Below are positions 25,851-35,628 of a stretch of 42,328 nucleotides of DNA, one piece after another. The DNA is from Sphingobacteriales bacterium (GTDB lineage: Bacteria > Bacteroidota > Bacteroidia > Chitinophagales > JADJOU01): NCBI GenBank assembly GCA_021297855.1, contig JAJTHM010000056.1, positions 1 through 42,328 on the forward strand. Direction: 5' to 3'. The position numbers and the translations under genes were made by a program. Position 1 is the stretch's first letter. Each line of letters starts with the position of its first letter. The notes under the pieces are model-generated. The model worked only from the letters and a program-made list of their open reading frames with translations. It did not search any database and was not told the origin of the DNA.

Positions 25851-28800
25851 ATGCAAAAAAAAATAGCTAATTTTTATCCTTTCCCTATCCGCCTCGGCAG
25901 ATGGGGAAAGGTTTTTTTAATTTTAGTGTGGATTCTTCTTTATCAAGAAGTTGATTCACAATCTATCTCCCATGCTTATAAAAATCAATTAGACACTAGT
26001 CAGAAATTATACTATGGAGCTAATTTTAATCTACTTTTGAATTCTAAAAAAAATAAGACCAATAATGAATTGATGAATTTTTACTCTCCTTTTCATAACT
26101 CTAGACCTAAAATTGTTAACTATACTATTCAATCCAATTTTAGTTTATCTACAAAAACAACCAGTCTAAAATTCACTCAATTTAGGCCCATGTTTTATCT
26201 GCCAGAGGATAGTTCATTTTTCGCTAACTATGCTAATGATAATCTAATAGCAGTGGATAAAAATGGCAATTATTATCAATTCAAATACCTATATTATACG
26301 AATGATAAATTTAAACGAGACTATACTGTGGTCAAATACAATGCTCAATTGGAAAAACTATGGTCGAGAAAGTTCTCAATAAATGGAATTGTGGGCTTAT
26401 CATCATATTCTAGCCCTGAGACTAGTTTTACCTTTCTAAATAAAGAAGATGCCATTCAGGAATTTAATGATGGTAGTTTTATTCATGTCAATCATAATGC
26501 AAATACAAATCAAAAGTTGATTTATAAAATTAGTGCCAATGGTACTTTAGTTAAAACAAGAAAAATTAAAAATCTAAAATTGACTACCCCTCCTTATACA
26601 GAGTTTAGACCAACTATTGATGTTTTGGTCAGAGACAATTATTGCTATATACTTTACAATAATTACCTCATCAAGCTAGATAGTCAGCTCAATCTATTAA
26701 ATTCCGTATTATTACCTATTCAATATAAGATAGGTCAGAATTATAATTATGATATTTTTTTCGATAGGAAATCAAACTATAATAGCGATAAACTTGGTAT
26801 TGTAAAGATTTCTAATCAAGGCGCACCTTCTGCTGGCTATTTGCCAGATAGTATAAATTTCCTAGACACCTTTTATATTATAGATACTAGTCTTCAAAAT
26901 ATAAATCGATTCCGCCATAATTACCTAGGGGAAGAAAATTATAATGATTGGGGTTATGGCATAGTGAATTGGCAGTATGCAGATAAAATTAATTCCCCTG
27001 AGTTTGACTACTATTTTCATACTCGTGCTATACAGATGACGAATGACTCTACCTGGGATATCGTCTGCTATAACAAGGCTATCGATGACCAAGTGCTGGG
27101 CATCCGCCATATTCAGTTCGACCCTCGCAAGCGAGAGGTTAGAAAAAATAATTTCACCCCTATCCCCAAACTCTATCCCCGAGGGTCTTTTGTAGATTCA
27201 TTCAATCGACATATTAGACTCACCGGTCGCGATTTTTTTAATATTAATTTCGTGGATCATAATGAGTTTGTGGTCAATCAGGTCTCGGATTCAATGCATT
27301 GGTACGATAAATACGCCATTATCCATGTCAAGAATTTTGATTTTAGTCCGCTGAATACCTATCCCACCACCTGTGATCGAGGCTTTTTCCTCGATACACT
27401 GGCACTGAGCTATAGCTACCCTGCTGGCACCCTCACGGATACTACCCTCAGTCTGATAGCAGTCAATGATTCCAGTATCTTTCGAGATAGTATCATTCCA
27501 TCCTATAACCTACCAGCTCAGACCTATTATGGGGATCTAGGCCTACTCAATGCGAAATTTAAACTAGATAAGGACTCTAGCTGTGCTGCTGCGTTGGCTC
27601 TGCGTTCGGACTCTAGCCTCAAGTCTGGTGAAAGCCTATGGATAGTTCGCTATCTAGATTATAGTCATACGGATAGTCTGCGAGGCATAAATTACCTAGA
27701 CTATATGGCCGTCTATGGAGGTCGTATTCAGGTTACCCATATCCATAGTCTCAATTTTTGTACGGATATATATATAGATACCACGTATAAAAAAGGTGTC
27801 AGAAAAAATTATGCAAAGATGGACAGCTTTCTCTGTTCTCCCATATCCCATACGGTGACGCTTCCTCTGTATAAGAGCTTCAAATATCTCTGGTACCATG
27901 ATTTAGATACTATGCGCTTCAGCACCCTGACGGATACAGGGCTGTATAAATTTTCTATCTGGAATAGCTGTGGAGGCTTGACCGATAGTTTCCGAATCCG
28001 TTCGCAGATAGTCGGAGGTTTTTCTACTAGTAATATGGTGGTCTGCAAGCAGAAGCTTCCTGTGGTTTTGCACAGTCCGCACAAGAGTCCCTTGGCGAGC
28101 TATAGGTGGAATATCAGTACTACAGATACACTCGATAGTCTGAAAGTCTCGAGCTATGGCTGGCAGCGTATCGTCATCACGACTCCATGCAGTAGTTTGA
28201 CAGATAGTATATATATCGACTCTCCGCTTATAGTGATACCTTCCCACCCCGACTCTATCTCCCTCTGCGCCACCACCTACAAAATCACTCGCCCACAAAA
28301 TCTAAGACTAGAGGAAAAATTCGTGAATTCGTGGCTAAATAGAGACAGTCTCATTCTCACAAAAAACCAAAAACTCGTCTTCCGCTGGACAGACAGCTGC
28401 GGCACGGTGACTTACGACTCTATCTATGACTATCAGCGAGGAAGTTTCCCTTCCCTCCCTAAGTCTCAAAAACTCTGCGAAACCTTTGCGAGCTTAATTA
28501 CAAATACCCAGACCACTATCACCCAATTTGAATTCGTGAATTCGTGGCAACCTAACAATACTGTCAATTTACAACTCGGCCCGAACTATATCCGCCGAGA
28601 CGATAACTGTGGCAATACGCAGTTCGATACTATCCTCGGCTTCTCCACTAAGCAGCCTAAAAACATTATCACAGAAGACAGCCTCGTGCTCTGTCCGCAG
28701 GAGTTTCCCTATACGCTCACGGTATCGGATACCTTCAAAACTTATCTCTGGTCAAACGGCGACAACTTGCATTATTCAAAATTAAAAATTAAGAATTCAA

Positions 28801-29594
28801 AATTCTACACAACAGTGACGGATGATTGTTACATGTACACCGATTCTATTGAGGTCAAAGAAATCACGACGCCGAATGAAATCGCCCTCGAAGACATCTA
28901 TCGTGAACTATGCAAAGCACTCGAAAAAACAAGAGTAGAGACCAAGCTCACCTATCCGCAATATATCTGGAATCAAGCCGCCTCGAATAAATTCTTCTAT
29001 ATAGCCGATACGAGTCAGAATCTCGTGACCCTCTATATCCCTCGCCGCTGCGATACATTGAAAGACTCTATAGCCCTCTATTGGCTTGACCCTCGTCTGA
29101 CACCACCGCTTTATACGGTAGATAGTAGCTATTGTAAGCAAGCCGAAGGTGCTGTGAAACTCACGCTCACGAACCGAAACGACTATCTATCCTATCTTTG
29201 GAAAGGGGATAGTCTACCCTATATCTTCGTGAACACTTTGGGTACGACCAAGTTCTTTGCAAAGAATCTCTGCTATGAAAAATACTTCGATATTCCACCT
29301 TATTCTTGTCCTTTAGATCCTATAGGTTTGCCATCAGCATTTAGTCCGAACGGCGACAAACTGAATGATAGCTGGGGCTTACAGGGAGCGAAGAATATCA
29401 TCCTCCACAGTCTGAGTATCTATAACCGATGGGGAGAGAAAGTATTCGAAACCACCAACCCAAATCACGTCTGGGACGGTAGCTACAAGGGCGAACCTAC
29501 ACCTCTAGGCAGCTATCAGTACTATATCGACTATGAATACACTCCACAGGGCATTAGAAAAAACCATAGAGGGGAAGTGAGTGTGGTGAGGTAG
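25851..29594 (+). CDS. Giant Ig-repeat adhesin-like protein, T9SS type B (CHU_C)
   Basis: 1247 residues. An N-terminal membrane-type signal with a positive start is followed by an unrecognised region to about 660 that has the look of a beta-propeller reporter (YNAQLEKLW, KISANGTLV). Then come seven repeats of about 72 residues. Each opens with a Cys (VVCKQ, SLCAT, KLCET, LVLCP, ELCKA, SYCKQ), has Y-x-W or similar, and closes with a second Cys before a D-S-I-like end, so each is likely an Ig-like module with a disulphide. The last 85 residues are the gliding-motility CHU_C domain (PSAFSPNGDKLNDSW, NRWGEKVFET, WDGSYKGEPTPLGSY). It is probably a cell-surface adhesin cotranscribed with the preceding gene. 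Confidence 0.87.
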   Translation: MQKKIANFYPFPIRLGRWGKVFLILVWILLYQEVDSQSISHAYKNQLDTSQKLYYGANFNLLLNSKKNKTNNELMNFYSPFHNSRPKIVNYTIQSNFSLSTKTTSLKFTQFRPMFYLPEDSSFFANYANDNLIAVDKNGNYYQFKYLYYTNDKFKRDYTVVKYNAQLEKLWSRKFSINGIVGLSSYSSPETSFTFLNKEDAIQEFNDGSFIHVNHNANTNQKLIYKISANGTLVKTRKIKNLKLTTPPYTEFRPTIDVLVRDNYCYILYNNYLIKLDSQLNLLNSVLLPIQYKIGQNYNYDIFFDRKSNYNSDKLGIVKISNQGAPSAGYLPDSINFLDTFYIIDTSLQNINRFRHNYLGEENYNDWGYGIVNWQYADKINSPEFDYYFHTRAIQMTNDSTWDIVCYNKAIDDQVLGIRHIQFDPRKREVRKNNFTPIPKLYPRGSFVDSFNRHIRLTGRDFFNINFVDHNEFVVNQVSDSMHWYDKYAIIHVKNFDFSPLNTYPTTCDRGFFLDTLALSYSYPAGTLTDTTLSLIAVNDSSIFRDSIIPSYNLPAQTYYGDLGLLNAKFKLDKDSSCAAALALRSDSSLKSGESLWIVRYLDYSHTDSLRGINYLDYMAVYGGRIQVTHIHSLNFCTDIYIDTTYKKGVRKNYAKMDSFLCSPISHTVTLPLYKSFKYLWYHDLDTMRFSTLTDTGLYKFSIWNSCGGLTDSFRIRSQIVGGFSTSNMVVCKQKLPVVLHSPHKSPLASYRWNISTTDTLDSLKVSSYGWQRIVITTPCSSLTDSIYIDSPLIVIPSHPDSISLCATTYKITRPQNLRLEEKFVNSWLNRDSLILTKNQKLVFRWTDSCGTVTYDSIYDYQRGSFPSLPKSQKLCETFASLITNTQTTITQFEFVNSWQPNNTVNLQLGPNYIRRDDNCGNTQFDTILGFSTKQPKNIITEDSLVLCPQEFPYTLTVSDTFKTYLWSNGDNLHYSKLKIKNSKFYTTVTDDCYMYTDSIEVKEITTPNEIALEDIYRELCKALEKTRVETKLTYPQYIWNQAASNKFFYIADTSQNLVTLYIPRRCDTLKDSIALYWLDPRLTPPLYTVDSSYCKQAEGAVKLTLTNRNDYLSYLWKGDSLPYIFVNTLGTTKFFAKNLCYEKYFDIPPYSCPLDPIGLPSAFSPNGDKLNDSWGLQGAKNIILHSLSIYNRWGEKVFETTNPNHVWDGSYKGEPTPLGSYQYYIDYEYTPQGIRKNHRGEVSVVR
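27830..29293 (+). repeat. Seven Ig-like repeats in the adhesin
   Basis: Unit ends with the Cys...D-S-I pattern fall near 28000, 28220, 28425, 28637, 28858, 29080 and 29293, a spacing of about 205-222 bases. Two neighbouring units share the exact stretch TTCGTGAATTCGTGG (28320 and 28532 region, encoding FVNSW), a sign of recent unit duplication or conversion. Confidence 0.7.
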
Positions 29595-29612
29595 AAAATA
29601 ATAATAGCTATT

Positions 29613-29635
29613 TGAAAGAGCCTAGACCTCTTTCA
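29613..29635. terminator. Possible bidirectional terminator
   Basis: TGAAAGAG and CTCTTTCA with a 7-base loop lie between the convergent adhesin and DUF4197 genes. No T-run is present on either side, so it is weak. Confidence 0.35.
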
Positions 29636-29729
29636 TAATTAAGTCTACAACAATTTGGTGTGAATAAAAAAGGGTAAACTTATTAGTTCCGAATTCGATT
29701 ATCTATAAAAAGCATTCGAATTTTTAATC

Positions 29730-30497
29730 CTACTTTCTATTCTTATCTGCCCATCCAAATACATCTTGTAGAATGGAGCCTATACGTTGTGAGGGATTCT
29801 CTCTTATTTTCGCTTCCTCAGCTGCTACCATGAGGAATATACCATCAGAGGCTTTTTGAGTCACGTATTGGGATAGATTTGGATTTAATTTTTGGACAAA
29901 AGGAACAGCATTGTATGTATTCACCGCATCCGTCCAATATTTTGTAGCGTTTGTTTTTTGCAAATTAGACTGAATGATGGGTTCAAATTTGGCCATCAGC
30001 GCTTGACCACTCGTACGCTGTAAATATTGTGTCGCAGCATCTTTATTTCCAGTCAATATATTAATAGCATCTGTTATAGTCATTTGTTTAATAGCTTCAA
30101 CAAAAATAGGCTTTGCCTCGATGACAGCAGCCTCAGCAGCTCTATTCACTGAAGTAATCACCTGATCACAGACCGAGCCCATACCAACCGATCGCAATGT
30201 ACTCTCTATCTTTCTCGCTTCAGGTGGAAATAAAATCTTGACAGCTGCATTCGCCAGAAAACCATCCACCTGACCCAAATTACTAGAAGCTATATCCGTC
30301 CCTTGACTCAAGGCCTCTTTCAAGCCATTGGCAGCTAATTCATTTGTCATGGAGTTGGAACCTGAACTGCTTTTGCCAAGAATCTTTTCCATTTTACCCT
30401 TGGAGGGCAGTTTTTTTGTAAACTTATCAAACTGTGCATTCAGGTCACTAACAAGCACTAAACAGCAAAACGCCCATACTATTCCAGATAGATTCAT
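29730..30497 (-). CDS. DUF4197 domain protein, exported
   Basis: 255 residues with an N-terminal signal (MNLSGIVWAFCCLVLVSDLNA) and a DUF4197 body: GLKEALSQGTDIAS (58-71), VKILFPPEARKIE, then ITDAINILTGNKDAATQYLQ and a C-terminal VTQKASDGIFLMVAAEEAKIR. The family occurs widely in Gram-negative bacteria as a periplasmic or outer-membrane-associated protein of unknown function. It lies 45 bases after the TlpA-like gene on the same strand and is probably cotranscribed with it. Confidence 0.85.
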   Translation of the reverse strand: MNLSGIVWAFCCLVLVSDLNAQFDKFTKKLPSKGKMEKILGKSSSGSNSMTNELAANGLKEALSQGTDIASSNLGQVDGFLANAAVKILFPPEARKIESTLRSVGMGSVCDQVITSVNRAAEAAVIEAKPIFVEAIKQMTITDAINILTGNKDAATQYLQRTSGQALMAKFEPIIQSNLQKTNATKYWTDAVNTYNAVPFVQKLNPNLSQYVTQKASDGIFLMVAAEEAKIRENPSQRIGSILQDVFGWADKNRK

Positions 30498-30542
30498 TAT
30501 CGATATTTTTAAGACTATATTATTTATTAATGCAAAACCCGA

Positions 30543-31049
30543 CTATTTGACCATCGTGCTCAACTTATTTTCTATTTCAAACTCATCTCCTTCGACATAA
30601 GAGTTGTGTGTATAAACAATTTTGCCTTCTCCATTGACTATTAAAGTAAAAGGAATTTGCTGAATACCTAGGGAGCGCATCAAGTCTTGATTCATATCTA
30701 AAAGGACTGTAAATGGCCAATCCTCTCCTGTTACATAGGTTTTAACTTTTGATTTGGCTCTACTATCGTCTGTCGATACGGCTATAATTTCTGTATTCAG
30801 TTTATCTTTCCACTTTGGCGCCAAGTCTACCATATTGCTTAATTCTTTCTTACATGGCACACACCAAGTAGCCCAGAAGGTAATTACATAAAATTTGCCC
30901 GGCTTTAACATAGATTTAAAATCTACTTTTTGTCCGGTCAAGTCTTCTACCATGGCCGTTGGAAGATCCTTGCCTTCTTCACCACCAGCTAAAAGACCAG
31001 AGGTAAAAGCCAAATTAAACAGGAGGATAGTCGCTACTAATTTTTTCAT
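30543..31049 (-). CDS. TlpA/ResA-like periplasmic thioredoxin
   Basis: 168 residues. Signal peptide (about 1-21), then a thioredoxin fold with the active site FWATWCVPCKKEL, C63 and C66. The cis-Pro is in QIPFTLIV near 137. Such proteins reduce periplasmic disulphides for cytochrome c maturation or stress defence; the particular role is open. A TAAATTTG -7 element reads on the minus strand at 31069-31076, and the DUF6029 gene diverges from the same 90-base gap. Confidence 0.88.
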   Translation of the reverse strand: MKKLVATILLFNLAFTSGLLAGGEEGKDLPTAMVEDLTGQKVDFKSMLKPGKFYVITFWATWCVPCKKELSNMVDLAPKWKDKLNTEIIAVSTDDSRAKSKVKTYVTGEDWPFTVLLDMNQDLMRSLGIQQIPFTLIVNGEGKIVYTHNSYVEGDEFEIENKLSTMVK

Positions 31050-31106
31050 TTTTTGTTCTTTGTTTTTACAAATTTAAATTAATCCGTTTAATTTTCTGAT
31101 TAAATT

Positions 31107-31114
31107 TAACTTTG
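31107..31114 (+). promoter_or_regulatory. -7 element of the DUF6029 gene
   Basis: TAACTTTG, 25 bases before the ATG at 31139. No TTG at the -33 position. Confidence 0.4.
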
Positions 31115-31138
31115 TGCTTTTAATTCAAGATTAAGATA

Positions 31139-32800
31139 ATGCAAAAGTTAATTTGGTTTACCGCAGCACTTCTATTTAACAATTTTTTATTTTCGCAAGG
31201 TACACTGACGGGGAATTTTCGCTTGAATGTAGACATGTATGACAGAGACAGTGCTATAGCCGCAGTTGGTCCAAACTACGAAGTAAATAAAAACTCCGCG
31301 AACGCTTGGCTTCAAATGATTTACAGTGATATCAATAAGGGATTTGAAGCTGGAGTGCGATTTGATGGAAACTATAACTCTATACTTCAAAATCCACCTA
31401 TACCTGTATCATTTTATGGCATAGGCAACTGGTATCTCAAGAAAAAAATTGAGAATTTAGAACTCACTGGTGGTTTTATCTATGAGCAATATGGAAGTGG
31501 GGTGGCACTAAGAACGTTTGAGGAAAGAAATTTGGGTATAGATAACGCTATATTTGGCGTGAGAGCCAAGTACTATATCAGTGATAAATTTATGGTGCGA
31601 GGGATAGCGGGAACTCAAAAATATAGAATGGATTATTTTGGGGCTTTTATCAAGGGACTAAATTTTGAAGGAAGCACAGAACTCGGCAAAAACCGAAAAA
31701 CGAATCTTAGCTTTGGTGCAGCAGTTGTATCTAGAACGCTCATCGTAAAAGATAGAGAAATAATCAATAACGCTATATCCGGCTATCAACTGGTCGATAC
31801 CAACCGATCTAGAGGAGCAGATTATTTTCAGGCACCTTACAACACTTACGTATTCAACTACTACCATACATTACAAATTGGTCGAGTCTCATGGGGAACA
31901 GATTTTGCTTATAAAACAAAAGATGCTATCTTCAATCAATTTATAAACACCTACCAGTATAGATCAGGCTACTCTATCATGAACTCTCTTTCCTATAGTC
32001 AAAAAGGACTTGGTCTTACATTACAAAATAGGATAGTTAATAACTTTCAATTTCAATCTACAGCTCAAGGCGCCGTGGCAGATTTCAACTTGAATAATAA
32101 TAGAAGATTATCATTTTTAGCGCCTATTAATAGACAAAATTCTTTGCGATTACCAGCCAGATTCCAAATAGCACCAATCGAAATCAGCGAGGTTGCGACT
32201 TCGTTGGATATCACCTATTCACCTTCTAAGAAAACGCATATTAATTTAAACATAAGTGTTATAGATTCAGCCTTATTATTTAAAACACCTTATTACAAGG
32301 AAGTCTATTTTGATATAGAGCGAAAGAAATTATTGAATGGTAAAATGGACCTACATGGAGGAATCCAGTATGTTTTTTACAATCAAAGAAAATATCTTGT
32401 GGGTAATGAACCAACCGATATTCAGTCCTACACTTTCTTTATAGAACCTACTTATAGAATCAATCGAAAACATTCCCTTCGATTTGAATTCCAGTATCAG
32501 CATGCTGCCAAGGAACTTGGTCAGTCCTTGTTCGCTCTAATTGAATATAATGCTGCTCCAAACTGGTCTTTCTCTATATCAGACTTGTACAATTTCTCCC
32601 CGAATAAACAATATGAAGTAGTCAAAGAGTATCAACAACCACATCATTTTTATTCTATTTTCACTTCTTACACAAAAGGTGCTACGCGATTTACTCTAGC
32701 CTATGCCAAGCAGCTGGCGGGAATTATTTGTACAGGTGGTGTATGTCGATTTGAACCTGCATTTAGTGGTATGAGATTGCAAGTGACCTCTAGCTTCTAA
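31139..32800 (+). CDS. DUF6029 outer-membrane-barrel-like protein
   Basis: 553 residues: signal peptide (about 1-20), then strands alternating in the style of a beta barrel from NFRLNVDMYDRDSA to the final RLQVTSSF, which ends in the outer-membrane Phe. DUF6029-type features are the opening NFRLN...DSA, FEAGVRFDGNYN and the GIGNWYLKKKIENLELTGGF strand pair. Its function is unknown; related genes are often next to a TlpA-like protein, as here. It overlaps the convergent TPR gene by 4 bases. Confidence 0.8.
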   Translation: MQKLIWFTAALLFNNFLFSQGTLTGNFRLNVDMYDRDSAIAAVGPNYEVNKNSANAWLQMIYSDINKGFEAGVRFDGNYNSILQNPPIPVSFYGIGNWYLKKKIENLELTGGFIYEQYGSGVALRTFEERNLGIDNAIFGVRAKYYISDKFMVRGIAGTQKYRMDYFGAFIKGLNFEGSTELGKNRKTNLSFGAAVVSRTLIVKDREIINNAISGYQLVDTNRSRGADYFQAPYNTYVFNYYHTLQIGRVSWGTDFAYKTKDAIFNQFINTYQYRSGYSIMNSLSYSQKGLGLTLQNRIVNNFQFQSTAQGAVADFNLNNNRRLSFLAPINRQNSLRLPARFQIAPIEISEVATSLDITYSPSKKTHINLNISVIDSALLFKTPYYKEVYFDIERKKLLNGKMDLHGGIQYVFYNQRKYLVGNEPTDIQSYTFFIEPTYRINRKHSLRFEFQYQHAAKELGQSLFALIEYNAAPNWSFSISDLYNFSPNKQYEVVKEYQQPHHFYSIFTSYTKGATRFTLAYAKQLAGIICTGGVCRFEPAFSGMRLQVTSSF

Positions 32801-35013
32801 AGTTGACTTTTCTGCCTTGCTAATTCCAAATAATAACTCGCCTTTTTCTTATCTCCAAGAATATTATAAGAAGTGGCAAGGTTTTGATAGCCTGCCGGTT
32901 CAGTAGGTCTTAATGCGATGACTTTTTCTAGAATAGGTATGGTCTTGAGAGTCTGACCTGTCATACCATAAGCCACTGCTAAATCCTCCAACCAATAACC
33001 GTTTTCCGGATTGAGTTGTGCAGCCTTTTCCAAATATGGAATTCCTTCTTGCAGTCGATTCATATATCTTCCGTAGCATATGCCCATAACAAAATTGGCA
33101 TTCGCATCCTTAGGATTTTGAGCTAATGCCTGCTGCGCCAGTAAAACGGCTTCTTGACAATTGCCTCCGTCTTTAGCCTCTAAAGCCAGTTCCCCTAGGC
33201 TGCTACCTTGACCCCCCGTTAGCTGCAATGCCTCTTGAGTTCTGCCTGCTTTAGCATAAATTTTTCCTAAAGTACCTCGAACTTCTTTATGATTGGGATT
33301 CACATTCAAAGCAGCTCTGAGGTAAACCTCTGCAGAATCTTCTTTCTTCATATTGAGGTGAAGGACGCCAATATTATAGAGGGCATCAAAATAATTCTGT
33401 CTCAGTCCCAAACAAGTTCTGTAGATAGGTAAAGCCTGCTGTGGGTCGCGGGATTTGGCATAGATCGCATTGCCGTACAATAGCCATGCCTGACTATTCT
33501 CTGGATAGATTTTTATGGAGTGTTCCAATATCTTGATACTCGAATCGATATAGATTTTCGATAGGATACTATCAGTTTTAATAAAGTCATTTGATTTTTC
33601 TAATAAAGAACCCCCAAAAGCAGTAGCCACTTTGGCACTATTATTGCTGTTGTAAAAATCAGTACTAAACAAGGTATAGTTGTCTTTCCATGCAAAATTT
33701 CTTGAATAGGTTTTGAAAGCATAAAAACCAAGTATAGTAATCAGTACAACAGTCAGAATATTTTTATTTATTACAAATCTCAATAAAATCCAAGCGAGGA
33801 TAATGGAAAACCCAAGTGATGGCACAAAAATAAAACGCTCATTCATGATGATGCCAACCGTAAATAAAACATTGGAGACGATGGAGAAGGTAATGATAAA
33901 AAACAAAAGCGCAAATACGACTTCATTCCTTTTTTTATAATTTTTAATTACCCACAGGATGATAGCCATAATGAAGAGCATCGAAACTAAAGCAAGAGGA
34001 TCGGAAAGCTTTCTATATGGAATCTGGTTAAAGTAATAATCGTGTGTGAGTTTGTATGGGAATATGAGTAATTTAAGATAGTCTATATATGAAAACAAAA
34101 TTGTCCCCCATTTTTCTGACCCACTGGCGCGAACAAAGGGATTATTTAAAATTTCTTCCGTATGTGCGGTTAGAGAAGCTTTCGTGCTAATAGAGCGCAG
34201 TCCGAGATATACAAAGGTAGAAATTAGAATGGCCACATAAGGTTTCAAGAATTGGGTTGAAAAAATACTTCTTCCTTTAATAAAGGCCACCAAAGGAAAA
34301 ACTGCTAAAAATGTTATTGTATTTTCTTTGCTCAATAGGGCCAATAAGAAAAATATGAACACCGCAATATAATCATGCCATTTTCCTTTAAAGATTTGAA
34401 AGAAGTAGCTGAGTGCTGCTATACCAAATAGGAAACCAAAGAGTTCGTCTCTACCTTTGATATTTGCTACCACTTCTGTATGAATGGGATGTAAAGTATA
34501 TAATAAACTCGCTATGAATGGCATACTCAATAGCAGGGATCGTTTATCCTTAAGCTCATCTTCTTTGGTCGGAAAAAGCCAAATAAGAAAAAGATATATG
34601 AGCATACAAAGAAGAGCGTATGAGAAAATATTTATACAATGACTCACCATAGGATTGCGACCAAAAAGCTCCCATTCCAATGCAAACGTTAAAAAAGTGA
34701 GCGGTCTATATCGCCCTCCAGAGATTAATTGACTACCGCGCTCTCCAAAAAAACCCTCGAAGGCGTCGCTAGTTAGTACCCTATATAGGCTGTCTATACC
34801 AGAGGTAACGAACTTGTTGTCATAAATCACCATTTGGTCGTCTAGGGTGTAGTCATGCCTTATGGTATTAGAATAAGTTAGAATAGCTAATACAAATAGC
34901 ACGAGCATAGGAATTAAATGAGCTTTTAATTTCTCATAGTAACTCAACTCTATCAAAGGAATAGAAGGCACAGAGACTTCTTTCCCTTTTAAATCCATTT
35001 TCATTTTAACCAT
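32797..35013 (-). CDS. TMTC-like multi-pass membrane protein with TPR tail
   Basis: 738 residues. About 10-12 membrane helices fill 30-450, in the style of GT-C glycosyltransferases: the first loop has the acidic DYTLDDQ (54-60), a signature of this fold, and RYRPLTFLTF resembles the TMTC O-mannosyltransferase loop. Residues about 490-735 are at least six TPR units (AWLLYGNAIYAKS, ALYNIGVLHLNMKKED, NPNHKEVRGTLGKIYAKAGR). It may transfer a lipid-linked sugar to exported proteins; this is inferred. Possible starts are M1, M4 or M6. It is convergent with DUF6029. Confidence 0.82.
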   Translation of the reverse strand: MVKMKMDLKGKEVSVPSIPLIELSYYEKLKAHLIPMLVLFVLAILTYSNTIRHDYTLDDQMVIYDNKFVTSGIDSLYRVLTSDAFEGFFGERGSQLISGGRYRPLTFLTFALEWELFGRNPMVSHCINIFSYALLCMLIYLFLIWLFPTKEDELKDKRSLLLSMPFIASLLYTLHPIHTEVVANIKGRDELFGFLFGIAALSYFFQIFKGKWHDYIAVFIFFLLALLSKENTITFLAVFPLVAFIKGRSIFSTQFLKPYVAILISTFVYLGLRSISTKASLTAHTEEILNNPFVRASGSEKWGTILFSYIDYLKLLIFPYKLTHDYYFNQIPYRKLSDPLALVSMLFIMAIILWVIKNYKKRNEVVFALLFFIITFSIVSNVLFTVGIIMNERFIFVPSLGFSIILAWILLRFVINKNILTVVLITILGFYAFKTYSRNFAWKDNYTLFSTDFYNSNNSAKVATAFGGSLLEKSNDFIKTDSILSKIYIDSSIKILEHSIKIYPENSQAWLLYGNAIYAKSRDPQQALPIYRTCLGLRQNYFDALYNIGVLHLNMKKEDSAEVYLRAALNVNPNHKEVRGTLGKIYAKAGRTQEALQLTGGQGSSLGELALEAKDGGNCQEAVLLAQQALAQNPKDANANFVMGICYGRYMNRLQEGIPYLEKAAQLNPENGYWLEDLAVAYGMTGQTLKTIPILEKVIALRPTEPAGYQNLATSYNILGDKKKASYYLELARQKSQL

Positions 35014-35111
35014 AAAAAACTCAATTAAAAATTTTAATTTTAGCTAATCTTTATTGTTTGACAAATTTAAAGATTAATTTAATTGCGATAGTCTGTTTCT
35101 TTACACTAATT

Positions 35112-35271
35112 TTATTCAAAGTGCCTACTAATACTAGATTCTGGGTTGCCATCGGCGGACGGTAAAGCGGTTGTAAAGGCATAGAGAGCGACCCTCGACA
35201 TGCGGTCTTGCATTTGCGGGATGAGCATTTCTTGGATCTTCGTATAAAAAGGCGAACTAGCGTATAGATTA
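35112..35271 (-). pseudogene. C-terminal remnant of an unknown gene
   Basis: On the minus strand a reading frame without a start codon runs for about 50 residues to a TAA at 35112-35114. It reads SPFYTKIQEMLIPQMQDRMS and further on ALPSADGNPESS. The composition is protein-like and more GC-rich than its flanks, so it is probably the tail of a once complete gene. I do not recognise the family. The 5' part is missing, and the frame ends at a stop codon near 35275. Confidence 0.5.
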
Positions 35272-35346
35272 AAACGAACTGATTAATTCTATGTTCGTTC
35301 CTCTCTTAGAATTATCCAGGATAGTATATTTTTAATATATTTAGAA

Positions 35347-35489
35347 TTTGAGACATATAATCCAATGTCGTTTGGATAAGAAATACGAATGCTTTGTGAG
35401 ACACGCAGCACGGCTAACTGCAATGGTTCATGTCTCCACGAACCAAACACTAGCTAAACGACATTGACATAGTAATTGTGAGTCTCAAA
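35347..35489. repeat. 143-base palindromic element
   Basis: Outer arms TTTGAGAC (35347-35354) and GTCTCAAA (35482-35489); inner arms AATGTCGTTT (35364-35373) and AAACGACATT (35456-35465). A hairpin GGTTC/GAACC lies inside (35425-35443). CCAATGTCG and a GCAATGNNNCATG-like stretch are also found in the repeat at 1-116, which hints at a shared ancestry. No reading frame. Confidence 0.55.
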
Positions 35490-35628
35490 AACAATTTGGA
35501 AAATGGTTAAACCTTAGACAAACGTTTTAATATTTGAAGAGTAAATTGTACAAGTTGATAAAAAAGTGGAATACTCAATTTATATGTTAATTTTTGCGAA
35601 TTTTTGAACTTTATTTAATTTTCTAATC

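Noticed and set aside
27696-28298. Minus-strand open frames inside the adhesin gene
   Set aside because: They are shadows of the plus-strand Ig-repeat region; no start context or family resemblance.
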